From Weissella oryzae SG25 (GTDB lineage: Bacteria; Bacillota; Bacilli; Lactobacillales; Lactobacillaceae), in assembly GCF_000691805.2 (NCBI RefSeq), contig NZ_DF820489.1, positions 1 to 64,000 of the forward strand: a stretch of DNA of 64,000 nt. The letters run 5' to 3'. Below, one piece after another: positions 41,386-51,799 of the stretch. Position 1 is the stretch's first letter. The number at the start of each line of letters is the position of its first letter. A program made the position numbers and the translations under genes. The notes under the pieces were generated by a model that saw only the letters and a program-made list of their open reading frames with translations, ran no database searches and was not told where the DNA came from.

Positions 41386-42654
41386 TTAGTCTTCACTATC
41401 AATAATTTGAATATCACCATTAAGGAAGGTCAGCTTGTGGATTAAGCGATCATAACCACGCAAAATATGCTCAGCATCTTCAATTACTGTAACGCCATCG
41501 GCCATCAAACCAGCAATTACTAAGGCAGCGCCAGCACGGATTTCCGCAGCTTTAACTGTGTCCCCATGGTGCTCTATTGTTGGGTTAATTTCAATCGTCC
41601 CTTCGCTAATTACCTGAATATTCATCCCCAATTTATTTAACTCTGGGATGTGACGTGTTCTGGCTGGATAAATTGTCTCAAAAATCTTTGATGCACCATT
41701 AGCCTTAGCCAATAATGGTGTAATTGGCTGTTGCAAATCTGTGGCAAAACCTGGGAATGGCGCCGTCTTAATCGAAATAGGTTTTAAAACGTCGGTTTTG
41801 GGCACATAGATTGAATCTTCACGAACATCCAAGGCAACTCCAGCTTCGATTAACTTAGCTGTGAAGGCCTCCATATGCTCAGGAATGATATTTTTCACCA
41901 AAACACCCTCGCCTTGTGCAGCTGCCATTGCCAAATAAGTTCCAGCCTCAATGCGATCAGGAATAATGGTATGTGTATTATGTGCTTCTAAGCGCTCCAC
42001 TCCAGTAATCCGAATAACATCTGTACCCGCACCACGTACTTGTGCCCCCATGTTATTCAAAAATGTTGCTAAATCGATAATTTCTGGCTCTTTAGCCGCA
42101 TTCTCAAGAATGGTAGTACCAGTTGCTTTAACTGCTGCTAAGATGATGTTCATCGTAGCACCAACTGATACCATATCTAAGAAAATCCGTGCCCCTTTTA
42201 ATCCGTCGGGAGCATCAATAAAAATTGTATCGTTTTCTTCGTGTACTTGAGCCCCTAAAGCTTCGAAGCCTTTAATATGTTGATCAATTGGTCGCGGTCC
42301 AATATTGTCTCCACCTGGGAAAGTCACTGTAGCCCGTCCAAAACGGCCGAGTAATGAACCCATGAAATAGTATGACGCTCGCAAAGATTTAATCGCCGTA
42401 CTTGGCAACTCTGCCTCAATAATTTGTGTTGGGTCAATCGTTAATTCGCCGCCTTTAAATTCAGACGACACGTTCATTGATTGCAAAATCAATTGTAAGT
42501 TTTGCACATCCAAAATACCTGGCACACTATCAAACTTAACTGCGGTATCAGCCAAAATCGAAGCTGGTATCAAGGCAACGGTTGAATTTTTCGCACCACC
42601 GATTGTTACTTCACCGCTCAGTCGCCGTCCGCCATGGATTAACAACTTTTTCAT
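41386..42654 (-). CDS. murA: UDP-N-acetylglucosamine 1-carboxyvinyltransferase with Asp active site
   Basis: First committed step of peptidoglycan precursor synthesis: transfers enolpyruvate from PEP to UDP-GlcNAc. The start is MKKLLIHGG (42654), with AAGGAT upstream; the longer frame has no ribosome binding site. The product is 422 residues. The substrate-binding GGAKNSTVALIPASIL and the flexible loop FPGGDNIGPRPIDQH are clear. That loop normally reads GGC: the catalytic Cys (about 115 in E. coli) is Asp116 here. Asp at this position is known to give a working enzyme insensitive to fosfomycin. Most Firmicutes have a second murA; it is not in this window. Confidence 0.95.
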   Translation of the reverse strand: MKKLLIHGGRRLSGEVTIGGAKNSTVALIPASILADTAVKFDSVPGILDVQNLQLILQSMNVSSEFKGGELTIDPTQIIEAELPSTAIKSLRASYYFMGSLLGRFGRATVTFPGGDNIGPRPIDQHIKGFEALGAQVHEENDTIFIDAPDGLKGARIFLDMVSVGATMNIILAAVKATGTTILENAAKEPEIIDLATFLNNMGAQVRGAGTDVIRITGVERLEAHNTHTIIPDRIEAGTYLAMAAAQGEGVLVKNIIPEHMEAFTAKLIEAGVALDVREDSIYVPKTDVLKPISIKTAPFPGFATDLQQPITPLLAKANGASKIFETIYPARTRHIPELNKLGMNIQVISEGTIEINPTIEHHGDTVKAAEIRAGAALVIAGLMADGVTVIEDAEHILRGYDRLIHKLTFLNGDIQIIDSED

Positions 42655-42906
42655 GACAATTATCCTTCTCAAATTAAAGCCGGTAAAACCCCCGTAGCTT
42701 ACCAGCTTCATTTTCTTTCTAACATTTTAAATTAGCAATGCCATTCATCAGACATCGTCAAGCTATTTAGCTTTTCCATTTATGAGTGTAACCGAAATGA
42801 CATATTTAAACAAGAAATGTCGGTTAATTTTATTGACCTTTTGCAATTACTTATAAATTAACGCTGTCCACCATAGTCTGCTAATCAATTCAACAAATTT
42901 AGCTAC

Positions 42907-42941
42907 AAAAAAACTGCGCCAAAAGGTTAGCGCAGTTTTTA
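42907..42941 (-). terminator. pyrG terminator
   Basis: Minus-strand stem AAAAACTGCGC/GCGCAGTTTTT around TAACCTTTTG, followed by more T. The hairpin precedes about 250 bases of AT-rich sequence containing the murA promoter region. Confidence 0.9.
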
Positions 42942-42984
42942 GAACTATTTGCATTACTAAGCGTCACTTAGTTCATACAGATAC

Positions 42985-44749
<1,765 letters not shown>

Positions 44750-44757
44750 GGAACTAT

Positions 44758-44786
44758 ATATTACATAACTTTTCTGAGTTTGTCAA
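44758..44786 (-). promoter_or_regulatory. pyrG promoter
   Basis: Consensus TTGACA (44786-44781), 17-base spacer, TAATAT (44763-44758), then eight bases to the GGGCTC start. Confidence 0.8.
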
Positions 44787-44856
44787 GGCACCTCTAACCT
44801 ACAGCGCACCATTCATATTCAAAATAAAGTCAGTAATAAGCCAAGTTCTTATAAAC

Positions 44857-44889
44857 AAAAAAGAGCGATGCTAACCCACCACTCTTTTT
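44857..44889 (-). terminator. rpoE terminator
   Basis: Minus-strand AAAAAGAG paired with CTCTTTTTT around about 17 bases with partial inner pairing, right after the rpoE stop codon. Confidence 0.7.
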
Positions 44890-44903
44890 AGCCCTTGATA
44901 ATG

Positions 44904-45497
44904 TTAGCGTTCAATATCACCGCTACCATAGTCATCATCAACATTGGTAGCAATTCCACCAATATCTTCACCAATTCCGGCTGAAACTTCATCTTGATAA
45001 TTGTCATCATCATCGTCAGCGTCGTCGTCAGAATCATCAGCATCATCTACGTCCTTCGTAGCAGCTGTTTCATCCTCTTCAACTTCATCGAAATCATCAT
45101 CTTCGGGATCATCATCGTTGTAATCGATAACATCGTCATCGTCAGCAACATCGGCCAAGAAGGCATTGATCTTCTTACGGCGCTTCTTCTTTGGTGCTCC
45201 ATCCTCTTCTTCGAGATCCAAATGGACGGCCTCATCGATTGAGTCAAACGGATACCATGAACGAAGTCCCCACATGTTTTCACCTAAAGAGATGAATGAA
45301 CCATCAATATTTAGGTCTGTGTAGAACTGTCCCAAGCGCGCACGAATTTCTTCGTCGGTCTTGCCAGTAAATGTTTGCACCTCATTCAACAAATCACTAA
45401 ACGCCATTGTTTCGTGGTTCTCATTCAAAATTGCACGAGCTACCTCGATCATTGAAAGCTCAGCCTTATCCTGGCCGTCAAACTGTGTTAATGCCAA
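44904..45497 (-). CDS. rpoE: RNA polymerase delta subunit
   Basis: Gram-positive RNA polymerase accessory subunit that destabilises weak promoter complexes and speeds recycling. The N-terminal HARE-HTH domain ([24 protein letters not shown] to [17 protein letters not shown]) is followed by a basic KKKRRKK patch and a disordered tail of about 75 residues made mostly of Asp and Glu. The start is probably TTG at 45497 (residues ALTQFDG), because AAAGGA lies about ten bases before it; an in-frame codon further upstream at 45530 would add residues atypical of the family. HelD, which works with delta on RNA polymerase, is also in this window. Confidence 0.93.
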   Translation of the reverse strand: MALTQFDGQDKAELSMIEVARAILNENHETMAFSDLLNEVQTFTGKTDEEIRARLGQFYTDLNIDGSFISLGENMWGLRSWYPFDSIDEAVHLDLEEEDGAPKKKRRKKINAFLADVADDDDVIDYNDDDPEDDDFDEVEEDETAATKDVDDADDSDDDADDDDDNYQDEVSAGIGEDIGGIATNVDDDYGSGDIER

Positions 45498-45570
45498 ATC
45501 ACGCACGTCCTTTCGCGGTCTTATAATCAATACTATATTCTAGCCTATTTTGTCCAGTTAAACAAGGTAA

Positions 45571-46404
45571 CTAATTTAATTCTGGCACGTTTTTCCCCAA
45601 GACCCATTTTTCAATTGCTAGGCCAACCCCGTCAGCATTTTGACTAGTTGTTTGCATATTGGCAGTTTTCTTAACTTTTTCAACTGCATTTCCCATTGCA
45701 ACACCCAGACCAGCTGCTTTTATCATGGTCAAATCATTTTCTTGGTCACCTAAAGCCATCGTTTCATCCATTGATAGGTTTAAATGCTTGGCTAATAGCT
45801 CTAAGGCAGCCCCCTTGCTGGCCTTGGGATTCATAAACTCCAAAAAATTGGCAGTTGAGCGAACCACATAATATTTATCTTGAATTGCTTGAGGTAATGC
45901 AGCTGTATCAGCATCAATCTTTGCTGCATCACCAATCATCATTACCTTAATATAAGGCAAGTCAGCTGGCATTTCTGCAAGCGGTACAAACTTAAGGGGC
46001 ATTTTAACAATGAAGTTCTCCCGACTAGCATGGTAAGGCACAACATTATCGCTAGTATAGGCAGCATCATCGGCTTCTACCTGCATATAAACATTCAAAT
46101 CATCAGCAACCTGACGTAATTCTTGATAAGCGGCTAAATCGAGCTTTCCGCCACCAAGCACCTTACCACTTGTTGTTTGAATCATGCCACCGTTATAGTT
46201 AATAACAAATTGGTCATCCTGGTTATTTAGGCCTAACTCATCTAGATAATCAACAACTCCGGTTAATGGTCGCCCAGTGGCTAAAACAATTTTCACCCCC
46301 GCAGCCGTTGCTGCTTGAATTGCCGCCTTAACTCGTGGCGTAATCTCCCGTGCTGAATTTACCAAAGTATCATCAATATCAATTGTCACTAGCTTAATTG
46401 TCAT
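45571..46404 (-). CDS. HAD-family Cof-type phosphatase
   Basis: Cytoplasmic HAD hydrolase of 277 residues from MTIKLVTIDIDD (46404), with AGGAG upstream. The nucleophile motif DIDDTLV, LATGRPL (motif II), a conserved Lys in the late cap region and the ALGDQENDLTMI motif IV are present. The Cof cap domain between about 85 and 200 acts on sugar phosphates or nucleotide-like phosphates. The precise substrate is unknown. It starts ten bases behind the HD-domain gene, so the two are co-transcribed. Confidence 0.9.
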   Translation of the reverse strand: MTIKLVTIDIDDTLVNSAREITPRVKAAIQAATAAGVKIVLATGRPLTGVVDYLDELGLNNQDDQFVINYNGGMIQTTSGKVLGGGKLDLAAYQELRQVADDLNVYMQVEADDAAYTSDNVVPYHASRENFIVKMPLKFVPLAEMPADLPYIKVMMIGDAAKIDADTAALPQAIQDKYYVVRSTANFLEFMNPKASKGAALELLAKHLNLSMDETMALGDQENDLTMIKAAGLGVAMGNAVEKVKKTANMQTTSQNADGVGLAIEKWVLGKNVPELN

Positions 46405-46414
46405 CTTCACACTC

Positions 46415-47779
46415 CTAATCTTCTGTCGGCCGGACCAACTCCATATTATGCACATACCGCTGAAAGTCGCCATAAACTGGTGCCATCACATCATCAATTG
46501 CTTGCTCTGCTAACATCTCTCGTGGGAAAAAGAACCGAGCATCCCCATAGTAGCGTCCCGACATCGCTTCAACCAAAGAACTTTCAGCAGAAAGCTCAAC
46601 TAAACTGCAATCAGGTCGGACCAATTCAATCTGCGTCTGCGGTTTCTTTGAACGTGGCCGATAAATATCATACGATAAATCATAACTATCATTTTCAGCC
46701 GTATAATATTCTGGGCTAAAGCCAGCCATTGCGATAAGCTCTCTTAACTTAGGCAAAAGATCTTCCATTCCCGCCGTGATAACAATCGACTTGAATTGGC
46801 GTCGATCCAAAAAACGGTTTGCCAAATCAGCTAAAATTGAATCATCGGCATAGCGCCAGGTATTAATCGCCGCCAACAAGACTGCATCATCTAAGGTCAA
46901 ATAGTAATTAACATCGATTCCCCCGGCAAAGAGGGGCTTTAGTGCTTCAGGGATAAATGCACTTGAACGCATAGTATCCTTTTGACTCAAAGCATAGAGA
47001 TGCTTTACGCGAGCTAGGAGCGCTGTTAACATAACTTCCATCGCCCGTGAAACTGGGTGGAAGTACACTTGAACATACATCTGATAGCGCGAAATAATAT
47101 AATCTTCCACTGCATTCATCGAACGCACGTCAAAGGCGATTCCATCTTGATAGGGACGCATCATCTGCATTAATCTAGACAGATCAAAGCGCCCGTAGGT
47201 AGCTCCTGAATAGTAGGCATCGCGCAGAAGATAGTCCATTCGATCTACATCAATCTGACTTGATATTAGCTGAACAACTTGCTGATTATCATAAGTTTTG
47301 GCAATCACAGCTGCTACTTTAGCTGGAAAGTCTGGTGCAACCTGCAACAGAACCTGATGAATTTCTGTATCTTCTGATAAGATAATCGCCTGAGTGTAAG
47401 CTTCATGATCAGTCCCAAAGATATGTTCAAAAGTATGTGAATATGGACCATGCCCCAAATCATGTAAGAGCGCTGCGGCTAGTAAAACTAACCGCTCACT
47501 CGGATCCCATAAACCATCGCCTGGGACTTTAGTTGCGTAATAATTTTCAAGATGCTCAGCAAACCGCCGCGCAATCTCATAGACTCCCAAAGAATGCGCA
47601 AATCGTGAATGTTCTGCACCATGGTAGACTTCCGAAGTGATTCCTAACTGTTTAATCCGGCGCAAACGCTGAAATTCACTAGTATCAATCAAGTCCAAAA
47701 TAACCTGGTCTTGAACCCGAATAACGTCATGTACAGGGTCACGAAAAACTTTTTCATTTTTTAGCTTTTGTGTTGACAT
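46415..47779 (-). CDS. HD-domain phosphohydrolase, YwfO-like
   Basis: 454-residue HD-superfamily protein. The metal-binding H-x-x-x-H-x-x-x-G (HSRFAHSLGV) lies near 58-67 and the HD pair in LLHDLGHGPYSHTFEHIFG near 107-125. A later IDVDRMDYLLRDAYYSG completes the site. This matches YwfO-type proteins, related to dGTPases and implicated in nucleotide cleavage. GAGGAGG precedes ATG. It is divergent from the DUF1934 gene and starts the HD-HAD operon. Confidence 0.88.
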   Translation of the reverse strand: MSTQKLKNEKVFRDPVHDVIRVQDQVILDLIDTSEFQRLRRIKQLGITSEVYHGAEHSRFAHSLGVYEIARRFAEHLENYYATKVPGDGLWDPSERLVLLAAALLHDLGHGPYSHTFEHIFGTDHEAYTQAIILSEDTEIHQVLLQVAPDFPAKVAAVIAKTYDNQQVVQLISSQIDVDRMDYLLRDAYYSGATYGRFDLSRLMQMMRPYQDGIAFDVRSMNAVEDYIISRYQMYVQVYFHPVSRAMEVMLTALLARVKHLYALSQKDTMRSSAFIPEALKPLFAGGIDVNYYLTLDDAVLLAAINTWRYADDSILADLANRFLDRRQFKSIVITAGMEDLLPKLRELIAMAGFSPEYYTAENDSYDLSYDIYRPRSKKPQTQIELVRPDCSLVELSAESSLVEAMSGRYYGDARFFFPREMLAEQAIDDVMAPVYGDFQRYVHNMELVRPTED

Positions 47780-47921
47780 GATTTGCCTCCTCTGAATTTG
47801 TTAAGAATCAATTTTAAGGTCAATTATACCTTATATAATCGGTTGTATAAATAGACCCTCCCTGCTCAGTTAAAAGATGCGTTATAATATTAGTTAAAAA
47901 TCCACTTGAAAAGGAAGAATC

Positions 47922-48368
47922 ATGAGCAAGCCTGAAATAAGTGTCCCCGTGACCGTAAATATTAAAACTAGCATCAACCAAGCTGATGAATTCGAAAGCT
48001 TTTCGTTTACCGAGAATGGTAAAATCGTTAAAATTGGCAACGTCCAATACCTGCGCTATGTTGAACACGGCCAAGATGGCACTGCCACCCCGGTAACTTT
48101 CAAAATCTCACCTAATGGCAATATTCAACTAAGTCGCCATAGTAGCAGTGATGTTCACATCAATTTTGTACTAACCGATGAAACACTTACCCGCTATCCT
48201 TCACCCGCCGGTAATATCATCCTCAAAGTTAATACCACTGCCATTAAGCAAGTCTTAACCAACAATCCGCAAACTGGTGAGATTCACATTAAATATACTC
48301 TCGCCAGTGATGATGATGTTCTCATTGGTAACTACGAGGTCAACCTGACCTTTGTAGAAAACAATTAG
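47922..48368 (+). CDS. DUF1934 (YwiB-like) beta-barrel protein
   Basis: 148-residue protein of the DUF1934/YwiB family, which has a calycin-like barrel and no known function. It is a soluble, beta-rich protein without signal peptide; the run SHNF-like LTYRYP and IHIKYTLASDDDVLIGNYEVNL at the end are typical. AAGGAAG precedes ATG. Divergent from the HD gene, with a terminator just after the stop. In Firmicutes ywiB often sits near argS or rpoE; rpoE is about 2.5 kb away here. Confidence 0.8.
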   Translation: MSKPEISVPVTVNIKTSINQADEFESFSFTENGKIVKIGNVQYLRYVEHGQDGTATPVTFKISPNGNIQLSRHSSSDVHINFVLTDETLTRYPSPAGNIILKVNTTAIKQVLTNNPQTGEIHIKYTLASDDDVLIGNYEVNLTFVENN

Positions 48369-48377
48369 AATATAAAC

Positions 48378-48417
48378 AAAAGCAGACCAGCGCTCCAAGG
48401 GGCAATGGTCTGCTTTT
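48378..48417 (+). terminator. DUF1934 gene terminator
   Basis: A 12-base perfect stem AAAAGCAGACCA/TGGTCTGCTTTT around a 16-base loop. Confidence 0.9.
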
Positions 48418-48539
48418 ATTATTTCAAAGTTATTTTTAGATAAATTCAAGATAATTATATTGATAATCAACCAACCACACAGCTAAGAAAGCGCAAATAC
48501 CTCCAAGAACTACATATACTTAACCAATATTTTTTACAC

Positions 48540-48697
48540 AAAAAAAGACCACCACGCAAGAGGGGGAACGCGATGGTGGTCTGCCACCGGCTACTAACGC
48601 AACCGGTAACGGGGGGTGTTATTTAATTTAGGGAACTAAATAACATTTCATGTACTTTGGGGAGTAATGAAATCCACTAGGAATAGTGGACAACTAT
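48540..48697 (-). ncRNA. Candidate small RNA with five C-rich loops
   Basis: About 160 bases on the minus strand just downstream of htrA, with no gene. Hairpin one is TCCACTA-TTCC-TAGTGGA (48690-48673). Hairpin two is TGTTATTTA/TAAATAACA with GTTCCC in its loop (48645-48617). Hairpin three pairs ACCGG with CCGGT (48607-48586). The end is a strong terminator, AGACCACC and CGC with GCG and GGTGGTCT, whose loop is GTTCCCCCTCTT (48582-48540). Single-stranded CTCCCC and ACCCCCCG lie between. These C-rich stretches could pair with GGAGG ribosome binding sites, as in LhrC or RsaE. A -35/-10 (TTGTTT-N17-TATATG) is plausible. Confidence 0.6.
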
Positions 48698-48721
48698 TAA
48701 TATACATATATTATTTGACAT

Positions 48722-48756
48722 TTTTGTAAACAAAAGGTTTCATTTTGTTTACAAAA
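48722..48756. repeat. Paired palindromes TTTTGTAAACAAAA and TTTTGTTTACAAAA
   Basis: Two 14-base palindromes (48722-48735 and 48743-48756) separated by seven bases. Each is close to its own complement, so together they make a 14-bp hairpin with loop GGTTTCA. One overlaps the -35 region of the putative small RNA. A DNA-binding protein could use both, or it could be an RNA hairpin after htrA. No regulator can be named. Confidence 0.45.
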
Positions 48757-48782
48757 TATAATTATATATATTATTAAATACC

Positions 48783-50003
48783 TTAATTCTCTTTGGTTTC
48801 AGCCTGTTGACTCGTTTGGTCCAGTTTAATTGAAGCAGTTTGTACCTTGCCTCCACGATAATAAGTTATCTCAACTGTATCTCCTACTCGATGACTGTAA
48901 ATTGCGCTCCGTAAATCGGACGCATTAGTAATATCAGCATCACCAAACTTAGTGATTACATCATACTGCTTCAAGCCAGCGCGAGCAGCTGGCGAACCGT
49001 CACTGATAGTCATCACAACTGCCCCTTTAGAAATATCAGTTGGTAATTTCAAAATGTTTTTCTGATCATTTGCCGAAACTGACGCAAGGTCTAGCATGCT
49101 AACACCCATACCTGGTCGTGTGATTGAACCGTTCTTCTCAAGCTCATTGATAATTTTTACAACCGTATTAGCAGGAATTGCAAAGCCCATGCCTTCAACT
49201 GACGTTCCATCCTGTGACGATGCTAATTTCATAGAATTTATTCCCACAATTTGACCAGCTAAATTAACCAGCGGACCACCTGAATTTCCCGGGTTAATTG
49301 CCGCATCAGTTTGAATTACGGTTTCATTTCCCAATGAATTACCTTGTTCGTCAGTTGCTTTAACTGTCCGATTAGTTGCCGAGATAATTCCTTCTGTTAC
49401 TGAGGTTGCATATTGCGTACCTAAAGGCGAACCAATTGCCAACACACTTTGTCCAGGTTCGAGCTTATCAGAATTAACAAAAGAGGCTACTGTATCAACT
49501 TTATCAGCGCTAATTGATAAGACCGCCAAGTCGGTGTAGGCATCTTTACCTACTAATTTAGCCGTAACTTTCTTCCCATCTGCTAGCAGTACCTGCAACC
49601 CATTTGCACCAGCCACCACGTGATTATTCGTCACAATATAGGCCTCACCATTATTTTTCTTATAAATAACACCTGAACCTTCAGAAGCAGTTGATAAGCC
49701 ACTTGTATCACTTGTATCATTAGTCGTTTGTCCACCAAAAAGCGTTGTATTGGACGATTTTTGCAAGTTAATAACCGATACAACTGCACCAGATACATGA
49801 TTAAAAGCCTTAGTTGCTAAGGATTGGCCTTCAACTTTAGAGTTATTAACACTCACTTTTTGACCAGTACCCACAACTGTTGTACCAAAATTAGTATATT
49901 CATTGAGCAAATAGTTACCACCCAAAGTCACCCCACCACCAACCAAGCCGGCAGCAAAAGCAATTGATATAATTTTTAGATTTTTATTTTTGCCTTCTGT
50001 CAT
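48783..50003 (-). CDS. htrA: HtrA/DegP serine protease with PDZ domain
   Basis: Membrane-anchored surface protease of 406 residues that degrades misfolded exported proteins. One N-terminal helix (about 10-33) is followed by a Ser/Thr-rich linker and a trypsin-like domain with His128 (TNNHVVAGA), Asp158 (YTDLAVL) and Ser241 (NPGNSGGPL). A single C-terminal PDZ domain (about 305-395) has GAVVMTISDGSPAARAGLKQYD. Last gene of the wal operon block, 76 bases behind walJ. This linkage of htrA to walRK occurs widely in lactobacilli. Confidence 0.96.
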   Translation of the reverse strand: MTEGKNKNLKIISIAFAAGLVGGGVTLGGNYLLNEYTNFGTTVVGTGQKVSVNNSKVEGQSLATKAFNHVSGAVVSVINLQKSSNTTLFGGQTTNDTSDTSGLSTASEGSGVIYKKNNGEAYIVTNNHVVAGANGLQVLLADGKKVTAKLVGKDAYTDLAVLSISADKVDTVASFVNSDKLEPGQSVLAIGSPLGTQYATSVTEGIISATNRTVKATDEQGNSLGNETVIQTDAAINPGNSGGPLVNLAGQIVGINSMKLASSQDGTSVEGMGFAIPANTVVKIINELEKNGSITRPGMGVSMLDLASVSANDQKNILKLPTDISKGAVVMTISDGSPAARAGLKQYDVITKFGDADITNASDLRSAIYSHRVGDTVEITYYRGGKVQTASIKLDQTSQQAETKEN

Positions 50004-50079
50004 ATTTCAGCATCCCTTCTTAAGTTCTTAACTTCACTTATACACTAAAAAGATAAAAAATAGCTTCAAATTAAGTTCT

Positions 50080-50880
50080 TTAGATTATCTGTAACGACGT
50101 TGCTTCTTGTGGATCCGTATCATGCAAGAAAAAATCATGATCAACAGCAAAATCATGCTCTGCTAAAATCGAAGCAACCGTTAAATGCGCTAATGCTTTT
50201 TGATTATTTTCTTGACTCAAATGACCCAAATAGACGTGTTTAGTGTGATTTCCTAAAACATTCGCTAAAGCTAAGGCACCATCTTCGTTCGATAAATGGC
50301 CTTGATCGCCCAAAATCCGTTGCTTCAATGGCCAAGCATAACTACCCATGCGTAACATCTCATAATCATGATTTGCTTCCATTAATAAAACATCAGCATC
50401 ACGAATCAAACCTTTAATGCGGTCCGAAGCATAACCTGTGTCAGTCAACATTGCAAAAGTTTTATTATCATGATGAAAAGCATAAAATTGTGGATCAGCT
50501 GCATCGTGCGAAACTGTAAAACTCTCGATATCTAAATCACCCATGAGTTTAGTTTCTCCCGGAGCAAAAAGTTGAATTTGCTCTGGCTTGACCTTGCCAA
50601 TCTTGCCATCCATTGCCGCCCAAGTCTTTTCATTTGCGTAAACATTCATACCATATTTACGTGCTAAAACACCAACCCCAGCAATATGGTCACTATGTTC
50701 ATGTGTAACAAATAAACCATCAACATCCTTCAATGAACGCCCAATTTGTTGCATCAAACCTTCAATTTTTTTACCTGATAAACCTGCATCAATTAAAACC
50801 TTATGTTCTGGTGTTTCAACATAGGTTACATTTCCAGCACTACCCGAAGCCAACATTGAGACCTTAAAATCACTTGCCAT
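50080..50880 (-). CDS. walJ: Metallo-beta-lactamase-fold nuclease WalJ/YycJ
   Basis: 266-residue MBL-fold hydrolase of the YycJ family, proposed as a double-strand DNA exonuclease and linked to cell division. The zinc site VTHEHSDHIAGV (residues 60-71), ADVLLMEANHDYEM and HVYLGHLSQENN are typical. The gene lies in its expected place between walI and htrA, but two hairpins, one a strong terminator, lie between walI and walJ, so it may need its own promoter. Weak AAGAG ribosome binding site. Confidence 0.92.
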   Translation of the reverse strand: MASDFKVSMLASGSAGNVTYVETPEHKVLIDAGLSGKKIEGLMQQIGRSLKDVDGLFVTHEHSDHIAGVGVLARKYGMNVYANEKTWAAMDGKIGKVKPEQIQLFAPGETKLMGDLDIESFTVSHDAADPQFYAFHHDNKTFAMLTDTGYASDRIKGLIRDADVLLMEANHDYEMLRMGSYAWPLKQRILGDQGHLSNEDGALALANVLGNHTKHVYLGHLSQENNQKALAHLTVASILAEHDFAVDHDFFLHDTDPQEATSLQII

Positions 50881-50901
50881 TTTTTCACACTCTTTTGCAT
50901 C

Positions 50902-50934
50902 TAAAATAAAAAGCTAGTCAGCTGACTAGCTTTC
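50902..50934 (-). terminator. Terminator between walI and walJ
   Basis: Perfect palindrome AAAGCTAGTC-AGCTGACTAGCTTT (12 bp) followed on the minus strand by TTTTATTTTAG. About 20 bases before the walJ start. Confidence 0.85.
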
Positions 50935-50964
50935 CTAATATATATCATAACACGAGGTCTTAGC

Positions 50965-50995
50965 CTAAAATAAGAACGAACTGTTCTTATTTTAG
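50965..50995 (-). promoter_or_regulatory. 13-bp hairpin overlapping the walI stop codon
   Basis: CTAAAATAAGAAC and its perfect complement flank AGTTC. The hairpin includes the walI stop codon at 50989-50987. With the terminator close downstream, it may protect the 3' end of the walI message (inference). Confidence 0.5.
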
Positions 50996-51799
50996 CAAGG
51001 TTCCATTAAAAGCATTTACATACTCTTCACTAATATTGCTATTAATATCTTCGATGCTGAGCTGCCAACTCGGTACATAAATTACATCGCCATCGACTTG
51101 CGTTAATTCACTATAAACCAAGTTCACATCTAGAACTTTTTGGTTATTTTCAATTTGATTGTATTGATACGCAACTCCTACTGCTCGAGCTTGCGAGATT
51201 AAGTTATCAGCATCCCTTAACCTAGTCTTTTGCGCTAAATAACGCTGACTATAACCTATCAGCTCATTATCATCATTAAGATTAAATCGTAGCTGTCCAG
51301 CAGTGGTATTAAATAGTTGATTATCAACTGCCTTTTGCGAAAAGACGAGTACATTATTTTTACCATTAGCTTTTGCCGCATAGCGGCTAGCCACCTGATT
51401 ATAACTGTACTCTTGGCCATTAATTACCATTGATTTATGCTTAAGCAACTTTTGTAAACTTGCAACTTGTTCATCCGTTGTTTGACCAAGCTTAAGTGGC
51501 TTTGATAGATTCACTCGTAATAATCCGTTATTAATACGGACACTAAAATCACTTTGTAATTGCGTCCGTTTATCTAAGAGTACATTATTATTCGTCTGTG
51601 CTGAAACATAACTACCACTTCCTCTAACATCAGTTAAAGAAGGTAGTGTAATATTATCATTTTGCATCTCATTGACAACATCTAACGCTGAAGCTGGTTT
51701 CGTCACTGTTTGTTGGGTTTGCAACCAAGCATAGGCCAAAAAAATGTCTAAGGTAATAAATATCCCTAAAAAAATCAGAATAATCTTGCGGAAATCCAT
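50987..51799 (-). CDS. walI: WalRK regulatory protein WalI (YycI)
   Basis: 270-residue single-pass membrane protein, helix at about 6-25 (IILIFLGIFITLDIFLAYAW), with an extracellular YycH/YycI-type domain. YycI and YycH contact the WalK membrane helices and tune its activity. The start is ATG 51799, overlapping the walH stop codon as TGATG; a GTG just before is less likely. It is transcribed with walR, walK and walH. Confidence 0.93.
   Translation of the reverse strand: MDFRKIILIFLGIFITLDIFLAYAWLQTQQTVTKPASALDVVNEMQNDNITLPSLTDVRGSGSYVSAQTNNNVLLDKRTQLQSDFSVRINNGLLRVNLSKPLKLGQTTDEQVASLQKLLKHKSMVINGQEYSYNQVASRYAAKANGKNNVLVFSQKAVDNQLFNTTAGQLRFNLNDDNELIGYSQRYLAQKTRLRDADNLISQARAVGVAYQYNQIENNQKVLDVNLVYSELTQVDGDVIYVPSWQLSIEDINSNISEEYVNAFNGTLLK

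Noticed and set aside
47820-48074. A minus-strand frame opposite the DUF1934 gene
   Set aside because: It lies antisense to a clear family member with a good ribosome binding site, has no family resemblance, and overlaps the divergent promoter region.
48722-48756. WalR box (TGTWAH-N5-TGTWAH) in the paired palindromes
   Set aside because: The sequence offers single half-sites, but the 5-base spacing between two copies is not met.
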